A stretch of DNA of 64,000 bases from Bacteroidales bacterium (GTDB taxonomy: Bacteria; Bacteroidota; Bacteroidia; Bacteroidales; Paludibacteraceae): assembly GCA_004557405.1 (NCBI GenBank), contig SFDZ01000017.1, positions 5,053 to 69,052 on the forward strand, in the 5' to 3' direction. Every line of letters begins with the position of its first letter. The first letter of the stretch is position 1. A program made the position numbers and the translations under genes. The notes below the pieces were generated by a model. That model did no database searches. It had not been told where the DNA came from and saw nothing but the letters and a program-made list of their open reading frames with translations. Shown in pieces: positions 52,493-61,388 of the stretch.

Positions 52493-53353
52493 ATGACTAA
52501 CAAACGTTATACAGCGCTCGAAACCGAACCGCAGGTTTATATTCCCGACGTGGGCATCGATTATCCGGAAGATAATCCGTACGAACGGCTCTATCAGCCG
52601 GTGTACGACCGCCAAGTGATTGTCGATGAACACTATCCGTATATCGACCAATCGCTCAAATTCCGATTTCTGAATTGGTCGATGTGGAAAGTGTTGTTGC
52701 AGTGCGGTTTGCGCATCAAACTGCGTGTGCAGATGGGCTTGCGCTACAAAGGCCGCGAGAACCTGAAACGCTACAAAGATGTGTTGCAGGGTGGCGCCAT
52801 CACCATTGCCAATCACATGTATCGTTTGGATTGCCCGTGTGTGTTGCTGGCCGTGAAAGCGCGCCACACCACACGCACACCGATGTTTGCTCCCAATTTT
52901 TCGACCAAAGACAATTTCTTTTTGCGTGTGGTCGGCGGCATACCCATTCCGCCGAAAGAAGCCGGTATGGCTGCTTTGAAGCGGTTCAACGAAGCCTTCG
53001 ACGAGTTCCATCGACGGGGCTGTTGGTTTCATATTTTCCCCGAAGCCGCCCGCTGGGATTTCTACAAACCGCTGCGCCCGTTCCAAAAAGGTGCTTTCTC
53101 CATGGCCTACAAATACAATATGCCGTTGCTCCCTTGCGTGATAACTTACCGTCGGCGCACCGGCATCTATCGGCTGTTTGCACCCAAAAACGTGCCGCTC
53201 TTGCAGGTCGAAATCGGTGAACCTATTCTGCCCGATAAAAACAATCCGCGCGGACAGGAAGTGGAACGTTTGCGCGAGCAGGCGCACCGCACCATGGAGC
53301 GTATGGCCGGTATTGTACACAACAGTTGGCCGGTGAAACCCGAGGCCGAATAA
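52493..53353 (+). CDS. PlsC-type 1-acyl-glycerol-phosphate acyltransferase-like protein
   Basis: A 286-residue acyltransferase of the PlsC/LPLAT superfamily. The HX4D motif is NHMYRLD (His108, Asp113), followed by FPEAARWD as motif III, and LLPCVITYRRRTG. No N-terminal membrane helix is evident, but a hydrophobic segment lies before the HX4D motif. The first about 55 residues are a charged extension with no recognised fold. It closes the GH3-HAD cassette; the acyl acceptor is unknown. Confidence 0.86.
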   Translation: MTNKRYTALETEPQVYIPDVGIDYPEDNPYERLYQPVYDRQVIVDEHYPYIDQSLKFRFLNWSMWKVLLQCGLRIKLRVQMGLRYKGRENLKRYKDVLQGGAITIANHMYRLDCPCVLLAVKARHTTRTPMFAPNFSTKDNFFLRVVGGIPIPPKEAGMAALKRFNEAFDEFHRRGCWFHIFPEAARWDFYKPLRPFQKGAFSMAYKYNMPLLPCVITYRRRTGIYRLFAPKNVPLLQVEIGEPILPDKNNPRGQEVERLREQAHRTMERMAGIVHNSWPVKPEAE

Positions 53354-53413
53354 CCTCCAACACCACCGCTGTCGGCGCACTAAACGGCCTAATGCTACTT
53401 TTTTGCAAAAAAG

Positions 53414-53446
53414 TTTGTGGCATTTGACGATTTTTTTGTAACTTTG
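53414..53446 (+). promoter_or_regulatory. Promoter of the rbfA-permease-porX run
   Basis: TTTG (53414-53417), 21-nt spacer, TAACTTTG (53439-53446), 21 bp before rbfA. Confidence 0.7.
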
Positions 53447-53467
53447 TCAATTTCAAAAAATGTAAGT

Positions 53468-53803
53468 ATGGAAACAACAAGACAAGACAAAGTTTCGCGG
53501 TTGCTGCAAAAGGAGTTGGGCGAATTGTTTATGCTCTTTGCGCGTCATCGGCAGGGCGTGCTGGTTACCGTTACCGAGGTGCGCGTAACCGCCGACCTGA
53601 GTTTGGCACGCGTCTTTTTGAGCATCTTTCCCACCAATCGGCAGACCGAACTGATGCAATTGGTGCAAGCCAACAGCAAAAATTTTCGTTTCGAACTCGG
53701 CAATCGTGTGCGCCATCAGTTGCGCATCGTTCCCGAATTGGAGTTCCGACTCGACGAATCGATGGACAAACTCGAACATATCGACGAGTTGTTGAAACAG
53801 TAA
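53468..53803 (+). CDS. rbfA: Ribosome-binding factor A
   Basis: KH-fold 30S ribosome assembly factor, 111 residues starting METTRQDKVSRLLQKELGELF. The motif DLSLARVFLSIF and RLDESMDKLEHIDELL at the end are family-typical. An upstream in-frame extension reads through the promoter and was rejected. It lies 16 bp before the permease gene. Confidence 0.93.
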   Translation: METTRQDKVSRLLQKELGELFMLFARHRQGVLVTVTEVRVTADLSLARVFLSIFPTNRQTELMQLVQANSKNFRFELGNRVRHQLRIVPELEFRLDESMDKLEHIDELLKQ

Positions 53804-53819
53804 CCGATTGGTACACAGC

Positions 53820-55046
53820 ATGTCGAGTGCTAAACATATCAGTGTGTGGCCGTGGTTTGTGGCGCAGCGCTATCTGTTCTCGAAAAAAACGCACAATGCC
53901 ATCAACATCATCACATTGGTGTCGATGTGCGGTGTGGCGGTGGGCACTATGGCGTTGTTGTGCGTGCTGTCGGTGCTGAACGGTTTCGAGAATTTGGTGA
54001 ACGCTTCGTTCACGGCGTTCGACCCCGATTTGCGCATCACCTGCCGCGAAGGGCGCACTTTCGATGTGGCAACGTCGGCTTTTGACCAAGTGCGTGCCAT
54101 GGACGAGGTAGCGGTTTTTGCCGAAGTGTGTGCCTCGAATGCGTTGCTGGCCTGCAACGACCGCCAAACGCCGGTGCAGGTGCGTGGCGTGTCGGCCAAC
54201 TATGCCGAGTTGAACGACATCAGACAGTTGGTGGTCGATGGCAGTTTTTCCATCGACGAACGTGCCATGGTCGGCGTCGGGTTGGTCAATACGCTGAATG
54301 CCGCCTACGATGTGCCACTGACGCTCTATGTGCCGAAACGCTTGGCGCAGGTCAATCTGGCGCGCCCCGACAATGCGTTCCGACGCCACGAAGTGTTTTT
54401 AGCCGGCGTGTTTGCCACCGGGCAGCAACAATACGACGATGCCACGCTGATAGTGCCATTGACTTTGGCACAAGATTTGTTCGATTATGCGTATAACGAG
54501 GTGTCGTCCGTGGAACTGAAACTCGCGTCGGGAGCCAATGTCGATAAGGCGCAAAATGCCATAGCGCACTGCTTGGGCGATGAGTTTGTGGTACAAAATC
54601 GCTACGAACAGCAAGCCGATTTTTACCGCATCCTGCAAATCGAAAAGTGGATTACGTTCCTGATTCTGACTTTTATTGTGCTGATTGCTACATGCAACAT
54701 CATCGGGTCGTTGTCGATGCTGATGATTAACAAACGTGCCGATATTGCTCTGTTTGATGCGCTTGGCGCACGAAATGCGAAAATTCGTCGCCTCTTTTTG
54801 CTCGAAGGGTGGATGATTGCCGTGTATGGTGCCGTGGTCGGCATTGTGCTGGGCGTGGTGCTGTGCTTGTTGCAGCAGCATGTCGGCATCATCAAAATGG
54901 GCGCAGGCTATATGGTCGAAAATTATCCGGTGGCTTTGCGCGCGGGCGATGTGGTGTTGGTGTTTGTTACCGTGTTGGCGCTGGGATTTGTGCTGGCGGC
55001 CTATCCGGCGAGCGTGCTGCGGCAGCGGCGTGTGGCGAACGAATGA
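53820..55046 (+). CDS. FtsX/LolC-E-type ABC transporter permease
   Basis: A 408-residue inner-membrane protein of the LolC/LolE family that helps release lipoproteins to the outer membrane. Start MSSAKHISVWPWFVAQRYLF. One membrane helix at about 32-55, a large periplasmic MacB-like domain (about 60-270), then three helices (about 275-300, 330-355 and 375-400). Motif SKKTHNAINIITLVSMCGVAVGTMALL is the usual LolC/E start. No ATPase gene (LolD) lies nearby, so it must pair with one elsewhere. Confidence 0.88.
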   Translation: MSSAKHISVWPWFVAQRYLFSKKTHNAINIITLVSMCGVAVGTMALLCVLSVLNGFENLVNASFTAFDPDLRITCREGRTFDVATSAFDQVRAMDEVAVFAEVCASNALLACNDRQTPVQVRGVSANYAELNDIRQLVVDGSFSIDERAMVGVGLVNTLNAAYDVPLTLYVPKRLAQVNLARPDNAFRRHEVFLAGVFATGQQQYDDATLIVPLTLAQDLFDYAYNEVSSVELKLASGANVDKAQNAIAHCLGDEFVVQNRYEQQADFYRILQIEKWITFLILTFIVLIATCNIIGSLSMLMINKRADIALFDALGARNAKIRRLFLLEGWMIAVYGAVVGIVLGVVLCLLQQHVGIIKMGAGYMVENYPVALRAGDVVLVFVTVLALGFVLAAYPASVLRQRRVANE

Positions 55047-55079
55047 GTGTGTTTGAGAATCAAAAAAACGAGTTGAATT

Positions 55080-56621
55080 ATGAATATATTGTGGGCTGAC
55101 GACGAAATAGATTTATTGCGTCCGTATATTATTTTTTTGGAGGAGAAAGGTTATCGTACGACGACGGCCACCAATGGTCGCGATGCGGTGGATTTGTGTC
55201 GTCGGCAGGCGTTCGACATTGTGTTTTTGGACGAAAATATGCCGGGAATCAGCGGCCTCGAAACGTTGGCGCAGATTAAGCAGATTCAGCCGGCTGTGCC
55301 TGTGGTGATGATAACCAAAAGCGAAGAGGAAAACATTATGGATATGGCTGTTGGCAACAAAATTGCCGACTACCTCATCAAGCCTGTCAACCCGAACCAG
55401 ATATTGCTGACGCTGAAAAAACATGTGCATCAAAAGGAGTTGATTGCCGAGCAGGTGGCATCGAACTATCGTGCCGAATTTATGCAGATTGGCGCGCAAA
55501 TCAGCGAGAATTTGTCGCCAGAGGCGTGGGCTGAACTCTATCGCAAACTTGTCTATTGGGAGTTGGAGTTGAGCGATGCCGACGAGGGCTTGCGCGAGAT
55601 GTTGCTGTTGCAAAAAAACGAGGCCAATGGCGTTTTTGCCAAGTTTGTGCGCAAAAACTATCCGCTGTGGTTCGACCGGCCCGACACGCGCCCGACCATG
55701 AGTCCCGATTTGTTCAAAAAATATCTGTTCCCGCTCATCGACCAAGGCGAAAAGGTGTTTTTTGTGGTCATCGACAACTTCAGGCTCGACCAATGGTTGG
55801 TGATACGCGATGTGTTGTCGGAGTTTTTTACCGTCGATTGCGAGGATATGTATTACACCATTTTGCCGACGGCCACTCAGTATGCGCGAAACGCCATTTT
55901 TTCGGGATTGATGCCGCTGCAAATTCAGCAGATGTTCCCCGATTTGTGGGTCGATGAAGACGAAGAAGAGGGCAAAAATCTGAACGAAAAAGAGTTGATA
56001 CGCACGCAACTCGACCGTTTTCGGCGCAAGGATGTGGCGTTTACATACAACAAAATCAACGAATCGTCGTATGGCGACAAAGTGGTAGCCAAAATCAAGC
56101 AATATCGCGATAATCCGCTGAATGTGTGCGTGTTGAACTTTGTCGATATGCTCTCGCACGCGCGTACCGATAGTAAAATGGTGCGCGAATTGGCCAATTC
56201 CGACTCGGCTTATCGCTCGCTGACCTTATCGTGGTTCAAGCATTCGAGCGCATTGACGCTGTTCCGCGAGATGGCGCGCCACGGTTTCAAAGTGGTGGTT
56301 ACCACCGACCACGGTACCATTCATGTCGATAAACCGATTAAGGTCGTAGGCGATAAAAATACAAATACCAATTTGCGCTACAAGGTTGGTAAAATGCTGA
56401 GTTACAACAAAAAAGAGGTGTTCGAAATTTTGAATCCGACAAAATTCGGGCTGCCGAGTCCGAATGTGAGTTCGGCGTATATTTTTGCCACAGGCAGCGA
56501 CTTTTTTGCCTATCCGAACAACTATAATTATTACGTCAGTTACTATAGCGATACGTTTCAGCATGGCGGCATTTCGATGGAAGAGATGCTGGTGCCGCTG
56601 GTAACGTTGAGCCCGAAATAA
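55080..56621 (+). CDS. porX: PorX, T9SS response regulator with PglZ effector domain
   Basis: Regulator of type IX secretion, 513 residues. The receiver domain (1-120) has acidic DDE (7-9), phosphorylation site Asp51 (FLDENMP) and MITKS / IKPVNP switch residues. The C-terminal domain is a PglZ alkaline-phosphatase-fold phosphodiesterase: VVIDNFRLDQW, nucleophile Thr in the TQYARNAIFSG segment and TTDHGTIHV metal ligands. It acts with a PorY-type kinase or sigma factor SigP, not seen in the window. PorX and PorW in the same window, with five cargo proteins, make a working T9SS likely. Starts 33 bp after the permease gene. Confidence 0.93.
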   Translation: MNILWADDEIDLLRPYIIFLEEKGYRTTTATNGRDAVDLCRRQAFDIVFLDENMPGISGLETLAQIKQIQPAVPVVMITKSEEENIMDMAVGNKIADYLIKPVNPNQILLTLKKHVHQKELIAEQVASNYRAEFMQIGAQISENLSPEAWAELYRKLVYWELELSDADEGLREMLLLQKNEANGVFAKFVRKNYPLWFDRPDTRPTMSPDLFKKYLFPLIDQGEKVFFVVIDNFRLDQWLVIRDVLSEFFTVDCEDMYYTILPTATQYARNAIFSGLMPLQIQQMFPDLWVDEDEEEGKNLNEKELIRTQLDRFRRKDVAFTYNKINESSYGDKVVAKIKQYRDNPLNVCVLNFVDMLSHARTDSKMVRELANSDSAYRSLTLSWFKHSSALTLFREMARHGFKVVVTTDHGTIHVDKPIKVVGDKNTNTNLRYKVGKMLSYNKKEVFEILNPTKFGLPSPNVSSAYIFATGSDFFAYPNNYNYYVSYYSDTFQHGGISMEEMLVPLVTLSPK

Positions 56622-56643
56622 CGCACCTAAAGAACGCATTGCG

Positions 56644-58674
56644 ATGTTGTGTTGGCTGCCCACACTGCCTTTGACCGACCCAATACCGATTTTTCTGTTG
56701 GTATTGCTGATTATTTTGTGCGCACCGCTACTCAATCGTGCGCGCATTCCGCACATCGTGGGACTTATTTTGGCCGGTATGGCGTTGGGTCCCAACGGTT
56801 TGAACGTGTTGGCCAACGATGCAAGTTTCGACCTGTTTGGCAAGGTCGGTATTTTGTACATCATGTTTTTGGCCGGCCTCGAAATCGACCTCAATACGTT
56901 TCGTCGCAACTCGACCAAGGGGGTTGTGTTTGGACTCTACACGTTTGCCATTCCGATGCTTTTGGGCACGCTTTCGGGCGTGTATTTGCTTCGTTTCGAT
57001 TGGGTTACGTCGGTTTTGCTGGCGAGCATGTATGCGTCGCATACGCTGATTGCCTATCCGGTAGTTAGCAAAATGGGTGTGGCCAAAAGTCGTTCGGTGA
57101 GCATTGCCGTGGCCGGCACCATTGTTACGGTTACGGCATCGTTGTTTATTTTGGCGGTTATCGTAGCGTTGCGCAATGGCACTTCGGGCGTGTGGTATTG
57201 GCTACGTTTCGGCGTGGGCGTGGTGTTGCTGTGCGCCGTTGTGTTCGGTGTGTTCCCGAAATTGGCGCGGTGGTTCCTGGGACGCTTTGGCGATAGTGTG
57301 GCGCAGTATATTTTTGTGTTGGCCATGGTATTTTTGGCCTCGTTGCTGGCCGAAGTTGTTGGTTTGGAAGGCATATTAGGCGCATTTTTCGCCGGCTTGG
57401 TGCTCAATCGGCTGATACCCGGCGTCTCGCCTTTGATGAACCGCATCGAATTTGTTGGCAATGCCATTTTTATTCCGTTTTTTCTGATAAGCATCGGCAT
57501 GCTCATCGATGTGCAGGCCTTTTTTGTCAGCCCGACGGCGTTGCTGGTGGCGGCTGTCATGAGTGTGGTGGCCACGTTTTCGAAATGGCTGGCGGCGTGG
57601 CTCACGGAGCGCACCTGCTGCCTGGGTCGCACCGAAGGCCGCTTGCTCTTCGGACTGAGCAACGGACAGGCCGCCGCTACGCTGGCCGCCGTGATGATTG
57701 GCTACAATCTCGGGCTGCTCAACGACGATGTGCTGAACGGAACCATTGTGATGATTCTTGTTACATGCACCATCAGTTCGGTGGTAACCGAACGTGCCGC
57801 ACGCCGGTTGGCTGCCGACGAACTCACTGCCGAAAATGTTACGCACAATACTTTCGGCGAGCGTATCCTGATACCGATGTCGTATGTCGAAACGATGCCG
57901 CAACTGATAGATGTGGCCAATCTGCTGAAATCGCCCAAAAACAAAGAAGCGCTCTTCGCCCTCAATGTGCATGGCGAGGATACCGATGGCGCATCGGGGC
58001 AACGCCTGCTCGAACGTGCTGCCACGCTGGCGGCCGCCTCCGACAACAAACTGACGTTGATTAGCAAAACCGGCGTCAATGTGGCCAATGCCATTGCCGA
58101 GTGCATCGCCGAATACGATATTAGCGATGTGTTGGTCAATATTCACAAGAAAACAAGTTTTGTCGATACGTTTTTGGGCAACAAAATCGAACGACTGTTG
58201 CACGAGAGCCGGCAAAACATCTTTGTGTGCAGTTCGCAAAATCCGGTCAATACCATCAAACGATTGGTGGTGGTGGTGCCCGACAAGGCCGAACTCGAAG
58301 AAGGTTTCGCCATGTGGTTCGACCGCGTGAAAAATATTGTGGTCAATCTGGGTGTGCCGTTGCTGTTTTTTGCGAATGCCGATACCACCGCGGCACTGAA
58401 AACACAGTGCGCCCGATTCAAAAATCTGCACGTCAAGTACAACGAGTTGGCAAGTTGGGAGGACTTCCTGATCGTTACCAAAACAGTGCGCCCGCACGAT
58501 TCGGTCATGATAGTATCGGCGCGCCGAGGTACACTGTCGTACAACCCGTTATTCGAAAAATTGCCCTATTATTTGACAAAATATTTTGCACAAAACAATT
58601 TCGCCCTCATATTCCCGCGTCAGACCATGTCCACCGAAAAGACCGGCGAGTTGTTCAATCCGTTGCATGTGTAA
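56644..58674 (+). CDS. CPA2-type cation:proton antiporter
   Basis: A 676-residue inner-membrane transporter. The first about 400 residues hold about 12-13 helices of the Na+/H+ exchanger (KefB/NapA) fold, including GLEIDLNTF and GLILAGMALGPNGL. The C-terminal about 270 residues form a soluble domain with universal-stress-protein-like alternating strand-helix pattern. Helps pH or sodium homeostasis. 22 bp after porX and 12 bp before ispG, so co-transcribed. Confidence 0.9.
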   Translation: MLCWLPTLPLTDPIPIFLLVLLIILCAPLLNRARIPHIVGLILAGMALGPNGLNVLANDASFDLFGKVGILYIMFLAGLEIDLNTFRRNSTKGVVFGLYTFAIPMLLGTLSGVYLLRFDWVTSVLLASMYASHTLIAYPVVSKMGVAKSRSVSIAVAGTIVTVTASLFILAVIVALRNGTSGVWYWLRFGVGVVLLCAVVFGVFPKLARWFLGRFGDSVAQYIFVLAMVFLASLLAEVVGLEGILGAFFAGLVLNRLIPGVSPLMNRIEFVGNAIFIPFFLISIGMLIDVQAFFVSPTALLVAAVMSVVATFSKWLAAWLTERTCCLGRTEGRLLFGLSNGQAAATLAAVMIGYNLGLLNDDVLNGTIVMILVTCTISSVVTERAARRLAADELTAENVTHNTFGERILIPMSYVETMPQLIDVANLLKSPKNKEALFALNVHGEDTDGASGQRLLERAATLAAASDNKLTLISKTGVNVANAIAECIAEYDISDVLVNIHKKTSFVDTFLGNKIERLLHESRQNIFVCSSQNPVNTIKRLVVVVPDKAELEEGFAMWFDRVKNIVVNLGVPLLFFANADTTAALKTQCARFKNLHVKYNELASWEDFLIVTKTVRPHDSVMIVSARRGTLSYNPLFEKLPYYLTKYFAQNNFALIFPRQTMSTEKTGELFNPLHV

Positions 58675-58686
58675 GAACTAAAGAGT

Positions 58687-60378
58687 ATGTATGTAGATTC
58701 GTTGTTTAATTATGAACGCCGGCGGACACGCGCTGTCCGCATCGGATATTTGGAGTTGGGCGCCGATGCGCCTGTGCGCATTCAGTCGATGGCCAACACC
58801 GACACCAACGATGTGGAACAATCGGTGGCGCAGGCCGAACGTGTGGCTGCCGTAGGGGGCGAATTGGTGCGTTTTACGACACAAGGCGTGCGTGAGGCGC
58901 AAAGCATAGGCCTCATTCACAGCGCATTGCGTGCCGGCGGATGCCAAGTGCCGCTCGTGGCCGATGTGCATTTCAACCCGCATGTAGCCGAGGCGGCTGC
59001 GGCCGTGGTCGAAAAAGTACGTATCAATCCGGGTAACTTCGTGGCAGGCAAACAGGGCGACTATTCTGCCGCCGACGAGGCCGCCGAATTGGAGAAAATC
59101 AGAGCAAAACTCCGTCCGTTGCTTGACATTTGCAAACAGCATCACACCGTATTGCGCATCGGGGTGAACCACGGATCGCTGTCGCCGCGCATTATGAACA
59201 AATATGGCGACACACCCGAAGGTTTGGCTGCATCGTGCATGGAATTTTTGCGGTTGTGCGAGGCGGAACATTTTCACGATATTGTACTCTCGGTCAAGGC
59301 GTCGAATACGTTGGTCATGGTGCAGGCGGTGCGCCGATTGGTGGCCGATATGGCACAAGCCGACATGCACTATCCGTTGCATTTGGGCGTTACCGAAGCC
59401 GGCGCCGGCGAGGACGGACGCATCAAATCGGCCGTGGGCATAGGTGCGCTGTTGGCCGATGGCATCGGCGATACGGTGCGTGTGTCGTTGAGCGAAGCCC
59501 CCGAAGCCGAAATCCCCGTTGCACGCAAGTTGGTCGATTACATCACCCGGCGCGCCAAACACGAACCTATCGATGGACAAGCCGCTCCCGATTTCAACCC
59601 GTTTGTCTATGCACGGCGGCAAACGTATGCCATCGATGGCGTAGGTGGCGATGCCGTGCCGGTGGTTGTAGCACCGCAGCAAGGCACTTTTGCCGATTTG
59701 CAACCCGATTTTGTGCAGGGCACGAACGCGCCCGCCATGTGCCGATTGACTTATGCCGAACTGACCGACGATAGGTTGCAGGCACTGAAGGCGCACCCGC
59801 AAATTGTGTTGTTGCACTCCGAACATGCCAATCCCGTTGGCGAGATGCGCGCTTTTTTCCACCGGCTGATGTTGCACGATTGCCGCGTGCCGGTCGTCAT
59901 CGAACGCACTTACGCCGAATCCGATATCGAAGATTTGCAGATAAAGGCGGCCGCCGACCTTGGCGCGCTGCTAATCGATGGTTTTGGCGATGGCATCTTG
60001 CTGCGAAACAGCAACGAACAAATTTCTGTCGAAGAGGTTAACTCGCTGGCATTCGGTATTTTGCAAGCAGCACGCCGGCGCGTCAGTCGCACCGAATACA
60101 TCTCGTGTCCCGGCTGCGGTCGCACTATGTTCGATTTGCAAAAAACGGTGGCCGAAATTAAAACCGCCACGGCGCATCTGACACATCTGAAAATAGCCGT
60201 GATGGGTTGCATAGTGAATGGCCCCGGCGAAATGGCCGATGCCGATTATGGCTATGTGGGTGCCGGGCGTGGTCGCGTGAGCCTCTATCGGCGCAAAGTG
60301 TGTGTCGAAAAAAATATTCCGGCCGACGAAGCCGTCGAACGTCTGCTTGCCCTTATCGCAAGCGAACAACAATCATAG
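58687..60378 (+). CDS. ispG: 4-hydroxy-3-methylbut-2-en-1-yl diphosphate synthase (flavodoxin/ferredoxin), large form
   Basis: Sixth step of the MEP isoprenoid pathway. The protein is 563 residues, against about 370 in E. coli, because of a central insert domain (about 270-450) typical of Bacteroidetes, Chlamydiae and plants. The TIM-barrel part is at the N-terminus (RIQSMANTDTNDV), and the C-terminal 4Fe-4S ligands lie in CPGCGRTMF and GCIVNGPGE. Overlaps the 3' end of the convergent gene by six bases. Confidence 0.95.
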   Translation: MYVDSLFNYERRRTRAVRIGYLELGADAPVRIQSMANTDTNDVEQSVAQAERVAAVGGELVRFTTQGVREAQSIGLIHSALRAGGCQVPLVADVHFNPHVAEAAAAVVEKVRINPGNFVAGKQGDYSAADEAAELEKIRAKLRPLLDICKQHHTVLRIGVNHGSLSPRIMNKYGDTPEGLAASCMEFLRLCEAEHFHDIVLSVKASNTLVMVQAVRRLVADMAQADMHYPLHLGVTEAGAGEDGRIKSAVGIGALLADGIGDTVRVSLSEAPEAEIPVARKLVDYITRRAKHEPIDGQAAPDFNPFVYARRQTYAIDGVGGDAVPVVVAPQQGTFADLQPDFVQGTNAPAMCRLTYAELTDDRLQALKAHPQIVLLHSEHANPVGEMRAFFHRLMLHDCRVPVVIERTYAESDIEDLQIKAAADLGALLIDGFGDGILLRNSNEQISVEEVNSLAFGILQAARRRVSRTEYISCPGCGRTMFDLQKTVAEIKTATAHLTHLKIAVMGCIVNGPGEMADADYGYVGAGRGRVSLYRRKVCVEKNIPADEAVERLLALIASEQQS

Positions 60379-61032
60379 ACCGCCGGCGGTGCCATGCGTG
60401 GGGCAGCACAACGCGTTGTTGTAGAACGTGCGCCGTAGTGCTTTGTCGATGACAATGTTTTGATAGTGCTGTGTTTGCAGGTCGCAGATGTACATCGATT
60501 GTATCTGCGAAACGAACAACTTGCTGTAATGCAGACGTTTGCCGTATTGCAATTCGACAATTTGGTCGATGGCGTTTGTGATGTCCGCATCGCCTATCTC
60601 TTCTTGGGTGAAAATATACAATCCGAATTCGGCAAATTCGCCGTAGAAACCGCTGGTTACTTTACCCACCTTGCTGCTGATGATGCGGCGCATGGGGTGC
60701 GCCAGCGCCCAATAATTGTACTCCAACGATCCCACCCAGCCTTCGTTGTCGAGGCCGTAGGCGTAGCCGTTGCGGCGTATATCGCGAAAATCCTCACTCT
60801 CCACATCGGTTATTGGTTTTCCGGCTATTTCGTTAATCAGGGCGTGAGCCACGTTTTTGTTTTCGCGAATGGCGCGCGTAACCTCGATGCCGATGCTGCC
60901 GTCGGGCGACTGCAGGTCGGGGCGGTCGGCATTGACGAGCGAAGCGTACTGCCCGCCGAATAAGGTCTCGAGCGATATTTTGGCATACCGCTCAAAAAAA
61001 CAGGTATCGAATGTGCGTGGTTGTTTGTGCAT
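60373..61032 (-). CDS. Hypothetical cytosolic protein
   Basis: A 219-residue protein of unknown function. I start at MHKQPRTFDTCFFERYAK, directly downstream of a consensus promoter; a longer reading passes through that promoter. The block RPDLQSPDGSIGIEVTRAI (about 37-55) has PD...E-x-T spacing reminiscent of PD-(D/E)xK nucleases, but Lys is replaced and no other motif supports it. No signal or membrane helix. Convergent with ispG (6-bp overlap). Confidence 0.72.
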   Translation of the reverse strand: MHKQPRTFDTCFFERYAKISLETLFGGQYASLVNADRPDLQSPDGSIGIEVTRAIRENKNVAHALINEIAGKPITDVESEDFRDIRRNGYAYGLDNEGWVGSLEYNYWALAHPMRRIISSKVGKVTSGFYGEFAEFGLYIFTQEEIGDADITNAIDQIVELQYGKRLHYSKLFVSQIQSMYICDLQTQHYQNIVIDKALRRTFYNNALCCPTHGTAGGL

Positions 61033-61051
61033 CTCGACCGAAAACGTTTTG

Positions 61052-61082
61052 CAAAAGTACAACAAATTTGCGAAAGAACAAA
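61052..61082 (-). promoter_or_regulatory. Promoter of the hypothetical gene at 61032
   Basis: Minus strand: TTTG (61079-61082), 19-nt spacer, TACTTTTG (61052-61059). Confidence 0.65.
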
Positions 61083-61110
61083 GTAGTGCAGAAGTGTCTG
61101 CACTACTTTG
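61079..61110. terminator. Perfect 14-bp hairpin between two minus-strand units
   Basis: CAAAGTAGTGCAGA / TCTGCACTACTTTG with a 4-nt loop, 8 bp after the stop of the tiny membrane gene. The following T-run is short, and the left arm contains the -33 box of the next promoter, so it may be terminator, operator or both. Confidence 0.6.
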
Positions 61111-61118
61111 AAAAAGAA

Positions 61119-61388
61119 CTATTTTGTAAGTTGTTTCCAGATTATTACTGCTAAATAGCAAGCATAGGTACTTAATAGAGCATCAACCGACCAAAAAATA
61201 CAATTGCTCATTGTGAGCGACCATAGATTTAGTGGTGTAATAGGTATTGCTATAACATGCAATGTATCTAAAATATATCCTAATAAGTATAGTAGCCAAT
61301 AACATAGATATAGTATTGCGGTTACACTCGCTATTACGCATAGGCACAAGCCTATTACTCGTATTATTTTTGATAAGGTGAGCCACAC
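61119..61388 (-). CDS. Tiny membrane protein of unknown function
   Basis: An 89-residue, very hydrophobic protein with two to three predicted helices (about 7-40 and 60-82). No family recognised. Its start overlaps the end of the upstream lipoprotein gene by 25 bp, so the two are co-translated. AT-rich codon use compared with neighbouring core genes suggests acquired DNA. Confidence 0.6.
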   Translation of the reverse strand: MWLTLSKIIRVIGLCLCVIASVTAILYLCYWLLYLLGYILDTLHVIAIPITPLNLWSLTMSNCIFWSVDALLSTYACYLAVIIWKQLTK

